This document shows positions 25,201 to 32,702 of a stretch of 48,777 nucleotides of DNA, one piece after another. This DNA is from Candidatus Zhuqueibacterota bacterium (GTDB taxonomy: Bacteria; Zhuqueibacterota; Zhuqueibacteria; Oceanimicrobiales; Oceanimicrobiaceae), in contig JAJDAE010000122.1 in assembly GCA_029262035.1 (NCBI GenBank), positions 1-48,777 on the forward strand, read 5' to 3'. Within the stretch, counting starts at the first letter, position 1; each line of letters begins with the position of its first letter. Position numbers and translations under genes: made by a program. Under the pieces are notes generated by a model that had not been told where the DNA came from, made no database searches, and saw only the letters and a program-made list of their open reading frames with translations.

Positions 25201-28200
25201 ACTAACGCGGGCAATATTGGGAAAAATAGAATACCTGTTAATGGTGTACTCCAAAGAATCTACCCAAATTCGTACATTTTGAATTTGTGATGTAGTTGGT
25301 GAACCTACCAAAAAATCTGCATCGCCCACACTGAACGGAATCCTGTAAAGTTTCCAGGGACCGCCACGGCTCGCCGGATTATCAGGATTACCGCCAACAA
25401 TCAAGGAAGTATCCGGACTACTATCGGAAAGCGAAAATGAAAATGAAAAATACTGATTGGCTGCATCCAAAATGCTATTGCCATTAATGTCCTCAGTATC
25501 CGGAACGCGGCCGCCTTCATCATTTTGGTTACCTTCTGTTCCAACAACACTGCTTATGCCCGGAATTGCACCATCACCATTTGCAAAAATAAACTGTTCG
25601 GTGGAATTATAAAACCAATTATCATAACTCCACGGTTCATCAAAATTCTTAAATCCATCCCTGTTTACATCCCAGAAATCAAATTCTACCGCCGCCCGGG
25701 AACTATCCTGACCGACAATTTTTCGTGGGAAGTTCATTGTGGGTGGGTCTGCTCTTGTTTCTAAATCTAATCCCAAGTCCTCACCAGGATCCAGAACGCC
25801 ATTTCGTATGCCGCCTTGTTTTTTATCCTCAGTATCCAGCACGGTGTTTGGAATGATATCCTCTGAAATTGTTCCGAATTCAAGATGGACTCTACCCACA
25901 TCACCCTGCACCATAACTTCCACAAACTTGGTTTGCGACTGGTCGAAAAAACCGGGAGAAAGAGCACGCATTACACCAGCCCATCTCGTTGTATCCGCTT
26001 CGGGTTCCTCAGGGTCAAAAAATTCCATCGTCAAAACATGTTGCAACTGCGGTACATTGGCATTTAATTCACGGTCAGGGAAAATATCCTGAATAGCGAC
26101 TTGCCTAAATGGATTATACCAAATAAAATTGTTCAACTTATTTGCATAATTATGCAGTCCATCCGCCGGCTGGGAAGCCAGACTCCAGTTTCTACGGATA
26201 ACGCCAAGATTGATAGTTTTTTTGGCAGCCTCAAAATCATCGATGTAGGCCACACCTTTATCATCTCCGGTTTTGGGGCTGTTTAAGGTATTGGGCGTCG
26301 GTAAAACCTGCGCAATTTCACCCTCGAAGGTCATGTCCGTTTCACCTTTAGCCCGAATCATCGGCATAAAGTCAAATGCCTTGCCTATGAAATTTGGTTT
26401 AAATTTCAACCGCGTGTTAAAATCCCAAACCACGTTCCGCATCGGGCCTCGACCAACGCGCACTTTATTATCCAGGGTACTTTCATTCAAATAAAGAAGT
26501 GTGCCGCCAATAAATGAATTTTGCCCTAAATCATACTCCGCGCGCATACCGAGAATGGTCTTTTTTTCAAGCTGGAAGAGTTGATTTCTTTCATAAGTTA
26601 TATCAAGCTGGGCGCTGGGGCTGCTTGCTGCCGCGTTCAGCATGACAAGTTGGCCTGCAAAATAATCAATTGTGTAATCGCGCCCGCGCTGCATTGTTTG
26701 GCCGTTGAGAATAACCACCTCAGATTCTTCGATCACATTGAAACCAAGATTGTATTCGGTGCCACGGCTCTGTGTTGCAACTTCAAGGTAAAAATTGCTA
26801 TTGCGGCGAATAATACTTTGATCGGTTTCTTTATAAATAGCCGGAACAACAGAATCATCAGTCAGATCTGTTTCTACCAGAGCAGCACCCAAAAAGTATC
26901 CTATCGGATCAAACGGTTGCAAATCCCTAAAATGCAGTTCACCCTGCGGCAGGCTGAGCGTATTTAAATCGATATCAATCTTACCATCTGGAGTAGGGCT
27001 ACCATTTTGATCCTTGGTATCCAATCCGAAGACTTGCAGCCATGGCAATCCGGTTTCAGGATCTATTTCTTCGCCAAGACTGGAAGGGCCGCTAAAAAAC
27101 ATTTGAACTTCAAAACCGTCTTGATCGATGTTACGGCTTCCCAAAGAATAGACATGCTTCCATGATAGATCCCAAACTTCATGAGTTGGCAGCGGATTCT
27201 GGTCACGAATCAGCTTTAAATTGATAATTTGCGTACTGGTTATATCGCGGACAAAATTAATATCGCCATATTGCACACCACCTGCGGTTTTATAAGCAAC
27301 GGCTAAAATTTCACCTTCCGCCAAAGGTGAGTTCAGCCGAATCCAACCTTCATCTTCCTGCAAAGTATATTCCGTTCTTTCCATGGTAACAAAAGCACCT
27401 CCAGCGGCAGAACCTGGAAAAACAGCAAAGGTGTCTGTGTCAGCAAACCTACCACTAACAGTTGCTCGTCCCTGTATTACCTTGTCAGGAAACTTCTGTT
27501 CATTTGCCGCTGCAGCCTTATAAAGTATCAAAGAGTCCGGAATGACTGAAGAATCCCGGTTGGCAACATGATCGCCTTGTTCGGTAAATTGGCGGTATTG
27601 CTCTCTGTAAAACATATCCAGGAAAAAGTAAGTATCTTTTAAATAATTATAATCCAGTATCTTCTTTTTACCAGCGGATGAGCCACCGGTAAGACTTAAC
27701 TTTTGACTTTCGCCTTTTTCCTGGCTGGCAATTGCAATAAGATTTAAGTTTCCTAATTCCATTTCGGTTTTTAAACCAAACAAGCCGGAATTTTTCCCGC
27801 TAAATGTCACATATTGAGTTCCAGGCAACGATAAGGCAATATTACCGGCCTCGAATTTTTTAACAATTTCATCGTCGTAACCTTCATAAACCAGGCGGAC
27901 ATTGTTATCGAAATCAAATGCGCGCTCACTATCTTGATCCACATTTACTTTTACTTTATCACCAATTTTACCGGTTACTGAAAACCGTTGCGTTTGCTGC
28001 ATTTTGAAATTGGTGTTCGCACCCTGGGTCAGGGCGGTTCGAACCTCACTTCTGTCTTCACGGCGTATCCCTGCCTGGATGCGAATATCACCGGTTACCA
28101 CCAATCCTACTGTGCCGCTGCCAAATATTTTTTGGAATGTTTTATTTTTAATTTTTACGGGAATTTCAAGATTGATACCACCACCGTCTCTTTGGCCGAG

Positions 28201-28605
28201 TTCATTTTCAATGAAATTTTCCAGAGTGTATTCCTGCCAGTAGTTCACACTAACCTGGTTCTGCACTAAAAGAACAAACTCGTGAAAGGGCAGGGAAATT
28301 GGCGATCTTAGGACAACATCATCGAAAAGCGTCTGGCGAATGGTTACCGGCTCTTCTGTCGACTCCAGTTCAATCTCCCACTTAATATGGTCGAAGTAAT
28401 AAGACATGTCCCCCGGGACATAACCATCCACAGCAAACACAGGTTGACGCTTACGCGCGAATAACCCAAGATTATTATTGTACGATGATGAAACCTTAAG
28501 GCCAAGCGAGTTTCCGCTGCTTTGAGAATAGGCGGAACTAAGTGGGATAAAAAGACCTAAAAGTATGATGGATATTTTGATACTTTTTCTGAGTACTGCT
28601 TTCAT
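22300..28605 (-). CDS. sprA: SprA/Sov-type type IX secretion translocon protein
   Basis: A 2101-residue exported protein with a signal peptide (IIILLGLFIPLSSAYS region) that fits the SprA/Sov family, the giant outer-membrane barrel that is the T9SS translocation channel; Flavobacterium SprA is about 2400 residues. Recognisable family stretches are TVGLVVTGDIRIQAGIRRED near residue 180, VKVNVDQDSERAFDFDNNVR, AGNIALSLPGTQYVTFSG, RDYTIDYFAGQLVMLN, and the C-terminal SprA_N-like repeat LYYTPQNITLRMNG. The last third is strand-rich and ends IDVNIAIRGN. It heads the operon sprA, glutaminyl-cyclase-like peptidase, prmA. It explains how the two NHL proteins with T9SS domains leave the cell. Other T9SS parts (PorK-N, PorV, PorU) are not in the window. 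Confidence 0.95.
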   Translation of the reverse strand: MKAVLRKSIKISIILLGLFIPLSSAYSQSSGNSLGLKVSSSYNNNLGLFARKRQPVFAVDGYVPGDMSYYFDHIKWEIELESTEEPVTIRQTLFDDVVLRSPISLPFHEFVLLVQNQVSVNYWQEYTLENFIENELGQRDGGGINLEIPVKIKNKTFQKIFGSGTVGLVVTGDIRIQAGIRREDRSEVRTALTQGANTNFKMQQTQRFSVTGKIGDKVKVNVDQDSERAFDFDNNVRLVYEGYDDEIVKKFEAGNIALSLPGTQYVTFSGKNSGLFGLKTEMELGNLNLIAIASQEKGESQKLSLTGGSSAGKKKILDYNYLKDTYFFLDMFYREQYRQFTEQGDHVANRDSSVIPDSLILYKAAAANEQKFPDKVIQGRATVSGRFADTDTFAVFPGSAAGGAFVTMERTEYTLQEDEGWIRLNSPLAEGEILAVAYKTAGGVQYGDINFVRDITSTQIINLKLIRDQNPLPTHEVWDLSWKHVYSLGSRNIDQDGFEVQMFFSGPSSLGEEIDPETGLPWLQVFGLDTKDQNGSPTPDGKIDIDLNTLSLPQGELHFRDLQPFDPIGYFLGAALVETDLTDDSVVPAIYKETDQSIIRRNSNFYLEVATQSRGTEYNLGFNVIEESEVVILNGQTMQRGRDYTIDYFAGQLVMLNAAASSPSAQLDITYERNQLFQLEKKTILGMRAEYDLGQNSFIGGTLLYLNESTLDNKVRVGRGPMRNVVWDFNTRLKFKPNFIGKAFDFMPMIRAKGETDMTFEGEIAQVLPTPNTLNSPKTGDDKGVAYIDDFEAAKKTINLGVIRRNWSLASQPADGLHNYANKLNNFIWYNPFRQVAIQDIFPDRELNANVPQLQHVLTMEFFDPEEPEADTTRWAGVMRALSPGFFDQSQTKFVEVMVQGDVGRVHLEFGTISEDIIPNTVLDTEDKKQGGIRNGVLDPGEDLGLDLETRADPPTMNFPRKIVGQDSSRAAVEFDFWDVNRDGFKNFDEPWSYDNWFYNSTEQFIFANGDGAIPGISSVVGTEGNQNDEGGRVPDTEDINGNSILDAANQYFSFSFSLSDSSPDTSLIVGGNPDNPASRGGPWKLYRIPFSVGDADFLVGSPTTSQIQNVRIWVDSLEYTINRYSIFPNIARVSIADINLVGSEWKEKGTTQNEYNFDIGLTPPDQLGDVFAVTQINNHENPAYGEAIVEIKVSGEEDKVTGIRAREQSLVLKTNNLLGNDAGVAQKSLFQNESYIHYDRIKMFVYGIDNTGMHFPVAGDSSYLEYFMRFGANDNNYYEYRSTVHQGWDLAQGRNGMDVELLTFTTIDRSDTTQVDSVEIGGTYYDKANDVYVKRISNTARVVVKGNPSFTNVRVLTMGLKNIHPDGVPFTGEVWFNELRLADVDQDKGMAMRAKASMRIGDFANINVNIEKKDADFRNVATQFGTGNNSLSRSFNASVNVDKMLPQFLGIAVPVSLTYRENSSHPKYFPGRDRKVTNADLNDSETLSLIETTSEQTGFNASFKRSAKSKNFLVKNTVDNLSLNIGRSETKSTNPTLAESKNTSWTGSIDYKLTFGRNNYVSFLSWLPDLPLIRRAKDTKLYYTPQNITLRMNGTKVNTLRQNRIQNSNQLADATVTENFTVDRSARASMKIFESLSVDINRSYKSQMNGATFNDFLNFKFNDINQSQSFKTTYSPKVFDWLRNDFTYSSNFQYANSLQNQETGRSARNSANKSANFTLQWKQLSSSLFGGGGNKRKTSRRNAPPPKRSGDIQDKNQLSIFQQKEAGGVSFNPLKIVGSFFSAFKDLQVNYSEQDNHNQAGIAELKAKPTWRYQFGLSDTTGLASVANLSGTPITRNHTETVSINSGFAFGRLLDIGLRFQDNSTLNDSKQISGTSSKSWLSESDFDMPFPEWTVRLSGLNKLPLFNKVFKTVTFSHGFSGQKTESWSGNESNITNASISSNFRPLGKLDLSFKNGFTGNIQFNRSRTLTQTFSFSNGQTIPLGANRNTNNDFTLTANYSKRSGFTLPFWPFNKGGLKNSVDLSLSFTASTVTAENTQSGDFVVSNETKRWSFQPRMTYSFSTTVRGGAFIEIGKTDSKKIGSTSIQEFGIDVNIAIRGN

Positions 28606-28975
28606 TTCCTGAGTAGATTCTAAATTATTACGGGGATCAACTTCAGACTGACTAAACGAAACTGTTTTCCATTTTTTTCAATAAAACTCGTAACAAAACT
28701 ACTCTATAAAAACCTCCCGGAAAAAATAAGAGACACAGCAATAAAGACTTGTTATTTTAAGGTACGCGAAAATAAAGAAACAATTCTATAATTGCAAGCA
28801 AAAATCTTACTTAAGTGGAACGCATTCAAGCAAAGCTGGTTCCCAATTATAACTTAATTAACTTGATAAAAAAAATTGTATTCCCTATTTTTGATTATTC
28901 GGTTTTTGAAAAATATTCTATACCATATTACATTTTTAAATTACACGGCCAAACCGCTGAATTCGACAAATTACA
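28606..28975. promoter_or_regulatory. Divergent intergenic region between sprA and lptF
   Basis: About 370 AT-rich bases separate the leftward sprA operon from the rightward lptFG operon. Both promoters must lie here. I see no gene or strong dyad, and no confident -35/-10 pair. Confidence 0.4.
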
Positions 28976-30256
28976 ATGATAAAAATACTCCCCCGATATT
29001 TTATTAAAGAGCATATAGGACCGTTCTTTTTTGCACTCTCTATTATCAACTCTGTTTTTATTTTGAACTTGGTAATACAGCAGCTCAGTAAATTCTTGAG
29101 TAAAGGTATTTCTTTCCCCGTCATAATCGAATTTCTATTTTTAAATACCGCCTGGATGCTGGCCCTTTCCGTGCCCATGGCCGTTTTAGTTGGAACGATT
29201 ATGGCTTTCGGTCGCCTGTCCTCGGAAAATGAAATTACAGCCATGCGTGCAAGCGGCATAAGTCTCAGCAAAATTTTCACTTCAGTATTGCTGGTATCGG
29301 GAGCCTTGGCCATAGGACTGGTCTGGTTTAACAATAATGTTTTGCCAAACTTCAACCATCGTGCGCGGTTGCTCGCCCTGGACATTGCCCGGAAAAAACC
29401 CATGCTCAATCTGGAATCCGGCGTGTTGTATTCGGACATTCCGAACATAAGTATTTTAGTTCAGGAAATTGCTGAGCTGAACTCAATTTCCTATGTTAAA
29501 AAGGTCTTAATTGATGATGATAGTGAACCTAAAGTCACTAAAAATATTACCGCAGAAAAAGGTGAATTATTCCTGGATGATTCCGGGTTATTACACATTG
29601 CTCTTTTTGATGGTCAATTGCATGAGATTGATGTCTCAAATCCTGAGTCGTTTAAACGGATACAATTTGAAAAGCATGTTATAAAAATTTCAATGATAGA
29701 ATCCCTGCTGCGCCGACGGGCAAGAGGCAGCCGCGGTGATCGTGAAAAAAGCGCCCAGGCGTTAATGGAAACGGTGAATAAAAATATTGAGAAAATCGTT
29801 GAAAAAAAAGAAAAGATTCGGAAGATGATGCAAAAGCAAATAGACAAATTCAGTAAACCCCAACACACTCAAAAACTGAAAACAGTCATTCAGGAACACG
29901 AGCGACTCAAACGCCAAATTCAATCGGAAGTAAATTCAATTCAACATTACAAAAAAATTAACAAAAAATTTATTGTAGAAGTACATAAAAAATACTCTAT
30001 TCCGGCCGCATGTGTCGTGTTTATTCTCATCGGTGCGCCACTCGGCGTGCTGGTAAAAAAACAAGGATGGGCTGTCGGCGCTGCGCTCAGCATTGGTTTC
30101 TTTATAATTTACTGGGCATTTCTTGTTGGCGGTGAAAAACTCGCCGACCGCGAAATCATTTCTCCATTTTGGGCGATGTGGGGAGCAAACATATTTATTG
30201 GCGCTTTCGGCGTTTATCTGGTGACAAGAACTGTGCGAGAAACCAACTTTTTTTAA
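28976..30256 (+). CDS. lptF: LptF/LptG-family permease, with coiled-coil insertion
   Basis: This 426-residue inner-membrane protein of the YjgP/YjgQ family extracts lipopolysaccharide for transport to the outer membrane with LptB. Two N-terminal helices (FFFALSIINSVFILNLVIQ, then LNTAWMLALSVPMAVLVGTI), the conserved cytoplasmic loop FGRLSSENEITAMRASGISL that contacts LptB, the periplasmic jellyroll (about 120-240) and the last helices (IPAACVVFILIGAPLGVLVKK onward) are all present. Between the jellyroll and the last helices sits a charged, helical insert of roughly 80 residues (about 255-335) with heptad-like Leu/Ile/Met spacing. E. coli LptF and LptG lack it and are about 360 residues. The next gene starts one base after the stop. 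Confidence 0.9.
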   Translation: MIKILPRYFIKEHIGPFFFALSIINSVFILNLVIQQLSKFLSKGISFPVIIEFLFLNTAWMLALSVPMAVLVGTIMAFGRLSSENEITAMRASGISLSKIFTSVLLVSGALAIGLVWFNNNVLPNFNHRARLLALDIARKKPMLNLESGVLYSDIPNISILVQEIAELNSISYVKKVLIDDDSEPKVTKNITAEKGELFLDDSGLLHIALFDGQLHEIDVSNPESFKRIQFEKHVIKISMIESLLRRRARGSRGDREKSAQALMETVNKNIEKIVEKKEKIRKMMQKQIDKFSKPQHTQKLKTVIQEHERLKRQIQSEVNSIQHYKKINKKFIVEVHKKYSIPAACVVFILIGAPLGVLVKKQGWAVGAALSIGFFIIYWAFLVGGEKLADREIISPFWAMWGANIFIGAFGVYLVTRTVRETNFF

Positions 30257-30257
30257 T

Positions 30258-31334
30258 ATGAAAATTCTCGATAAGTATATTTTAAGCCGCTTTATCTTTG
30301 TACTGCTGTTTGCTATTCTCGGTTTTGTGTTCGTGGTTATTTTTGTGGACATGGTCGGCAATATCGGCAAATTTATCGATAAAGAAGTACCGACGCCCGT
30401 TATTGCAAAATATTATGTAATGTACATACCTTTTGTGGTTATTCTGGTACTCCCAATTGCCATGATGCTTGCCAGTATGTTCAGTATTGGCCATTTGGCT
30501 AAAACCAACGAACTCATTTCAATTAAATCAACGGGTATTTCTTTAAACAGAATATTGCTCCCGGTTTTCATTTTTTCAATTTTCATAAGTTTTTTTGCTT
30601 TATTTTTTGGTGAACGCATAACGCCCAAGGCAAATCAAAAAAAAGTAGAAATAGAAGATCAATATCTGGATCCGTTTCGAAAAGTTGGAAAAATTAGCTA
30701 CTCCAATTTATTTTTACGGGATCAGTTAAGCCGGTATATTTTTATTGGCCGATATGATACACGCACAAAAACAGCCCACAAAGTAACTATTCAATCCTAT
30801 ACAAATAACCGGATTATTGAACGCATGGATGCGGAAAAAATGGTTTGGCAGGACAGTTTATGGGTTTTAGAAAATGGTTACACACGCTCATTTACAGACA
30901 GCAACGAAGTAGCAATACCTTTCGAAAGTATTACTGACTCAACGGTACAATTCCAACCCGGCCAACTGGTTGAAGAAAAATTCGAACCGGAGAACCTTTC
31001 TTATTCCGAGCTTAAAAACTTTATTGCCGGCGTCATTGAAAATGGTGGCGACCCACAAAAATGGCAAGTGGACTTAAATTTTAAATTGTCCACACCGTTT
31101 GCGAGTTTTATTCTGGTCTTATTTGCCGCCCCTTTGGCTTCACACAAAAAGCGAAGTGGCGCAATTTTCGGATTGGTAATCAGCGTTGGGATATACCTGC
31201 TGTACTACGGAATTAACCAATTTATTCAAACACTCGGTCAGGTGGGTATCCTCACCCCTTTACTATCATCCTGGACAACCAACATAATCTTTTTTCTGCT
31301 TGGTCTTTTAACCTTGACGATGGTTCAAAAGTAG
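30258..31334 (+). CDS. lptG: LptF/LptG-family permease, normal length
   Basis: This 358-residue partner of the preceding permease has the same layout: helices FIFVLLFAILGFVFVVIF and YVMYIPFVVILVLPIAMMLA, the LptB-contacting loop SIGHLAKTNELISIKSTGIS, a periplasmic jellyroll domain (about 130-250), and C-terminal helices containing FASFILVLFAAPLASHKKRS. LptF and LptG form the heterodimeric membrane part of the Lpt ABC exporter that drives LPS across the periplasm. Which of the two genes is F and which G is set by position only. The gene has the usual length and is followed by a perfect-stem terminator. Confidence 0.92.
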   Translation: MKILDKYILSRFIFVLLFAILGFVFVVIFVDMVGNIGKFIDKEVPTPVIAKYYVMYIPFVVILVLPIAMMLASMFSIGHLAKTNELISIKSTGISLNRILLPVFIFSIFISFFALFFGERITPKANQKKVEIEDQYLDPFRKVGKISYSNLFLRDQLSRYIFIGRYDTRTKTAHKVTIQSYTNNRIIERMDAEKMVWQDSLWVLENGYTRSFTDSNEVAIPFESITDSTVQFQPGQLVEEKFEPENLSYSELKNFIAGVIENGGDPQKWQVDLNFKLSTPFASFILVLFAAPLASHKKRSGAIFGLVISVGIYLLYYGINQFIQTLGQVGILTPLLSSWTTNIIFFLLGLLTLTMVQK

Positions 31335-31360
31335 GAATGCCTAAATTGAGCTAAAATTAT

Positions 31361-31398
31361 AAAGTGCCTAAAATTAGTTTGAGAATTTTAGGCACTTT
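31361..31398. terminator. Bidirectional hairpin terminator
   Basis: A perfect 15-bp stem, AAAGTGCCTAAAATT with AATTTTAGGCACTTT, has an eight-base loop. The sequence around it (TTGAGCT on the left, AGCTCA on the right) can extend the pairing with a bulge. It lies between the convergent lptG and outer membrane barrel genes. Confidence 0.88.
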
Positions 31399-31421
31399 AG
31401 CTCACTTAGAAATTTTAAAAT

Positions 31422-32696
31422 TTAGAATCTAAACATCCAATCAAAGGCGAAATGTACGCCTTTACCTGAAAAAGCGCCGTCTCTGCTGGCGACTGCGAAA
31501 TTCCAGGAAAACAGCCCTAAGTCGAGGCCAAACCCTGCACCCGTAGAAACTCCATTATTTCCACCAAAGGCAATCCCTGCGCGCAATGGCAAAAAGCTCA
31601 GGTATTTAAGTTCCGAGCCAAAAGCCAATCTCGGCTTGGTTGAAACTCCCGGGCCTGCACTCAGGCCTTGCGTATAGTCAAAAGCAAGAGTAATTTTCTT
31701 GCTGGAGTGAGACAGCCCCAACCGCATCTGTCTTGGCAAATTTGTTGAAAATCCATCGATGTCAACTGTTTCTTCCTCATCAACAACAACTGAATCCAAA
31801 TCAGTATCAGCGATTCTTTGAACTGAAACCGAGTCTGCACTAAAAGTGTAAGTCGTACGCTCAGTTTCGTTGCTCCAGTTTATTTTACCAAACACATTTG
31901 AAATACCAAAGCTCGCTGTCAAATCTTTATTCAACTTGGCGGCTGCTCCTAAATCCAAACCAAAACCACTGCCGCCAAATGAGCGGTCAAGAACCAGGCG
32001 GCCTGTACCATGGACGCCATCAATATCTGTGGTAAAGGTTGATGTTGCTTCATTAACATTACCGTAGGCAAATCCCATTAAATATTTAGCTGAAAAACCT
32101 ACTGCAAATTGATCGAATGCTTTTAAAGGAAAAGAAAATGCTTTGGATAAAGCGAAACTTGAAATGCCGTAGCCTTCACCTGCCGAATTTCCTACATCAT
32201 AAGTACGATTGAAATCATTGCCATTTAACAAAATATCAGCAATATCTTTTGATAGTGAAAAATTAGATACTGCATATCCTGAGGAAGTAAAAGCAAAAGA
32301 ACCAAAACTCAGCCCAAATGCCTGGACTTCAGAGTTTATATCAAATGCCAGTCCGTTATCGGGGATTGTATTGAGGATATCAATCTTATCCTGCTCAGTA
32401 AGATAAGAGCCGTTATAGAGTTCATATTGCTTTTTGGAAAAGCTGTTATTGCGGATTCCCAAACCAAAAGAGAAAAGGTTTAAGCGATATACTTTATGCG
32501 CTTTCAATCCCAGGTTTGCAGGGTTCCAGGTCGCGGATTCAACGCCGCGCGCAAGTGCTGTATAAGCGCCTCCCATAGCAACACTTCTAGCGTTTGATAC
32601 GCCACGCTGTGCATGAGTTTCAGAGAGAAACCCCAGAGTGAGTAACAAAGTCAGTACATAAATACTTTTTTTACAATCGCGTTTCATCGGGTTCAC
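31422..32696 (-). CDS. Outer membrane beta-barrel protein, PorV/DUF5723-like
   Basis: The 424-residue protein has a signal peptide (VLTLLLTLGFLSETHAQ) and a barrel of alternating strands ending in Phe (FAFDWMFRF). The start of the mature part, SNARSVAMGGAYTALARGVE followed by SATWNPANLG, is the signature of FadL/PorV/DUF5723-type proteins, in which AMGGA...NPA forms the plug or first hairpin. It begins six bases after a 693-residue lipoprotein-like gene, so the two form one operon and may form one outer membrane complex. PorV is the T9SS shuttle, but this protein could equally be a transport channel; sequence alone does not decide. Confidence 0.78.
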   Translation of the reverse strand: MNPMKRDCKKSIYVLTLLLTLGFLSETHAQRGVSNARSVAMGGAYTALARGVESATWNPANLGLKAHKVYRLNLFSFGLGIRNNSFSKKQYELYNGSYLTEQDKIDILNTIPDNGLAFDINSEVQAFGLSFGSFAFTSSGYAVSNFSLSKDIADILLNGNDFNRTYDVGNSAGEGYGISSFALSKAFSFPLKAFDQFAVGFSAKYLMGFAYGNVNEATSTFTTDIDGVHGTGRLVLDRSFGGSGFGLDLGAAAKLNKDLTASFGISNVFGKINWSNETERTTYTFSADSVSVQRIADTDLDSVVVDEEETVDIDGFSTNLPRQMRLGLSHSSKKITLAFDYTQGLSAGPGVSTKPRLAFGSELKYLSFLPLRAGIAFGGNNGVSTGAGFGLDLGLFSWNFAVASRDGAFSGKGVHFAFDWMFRF

Positions 32697-32702
32697 TCCT
32701 CG

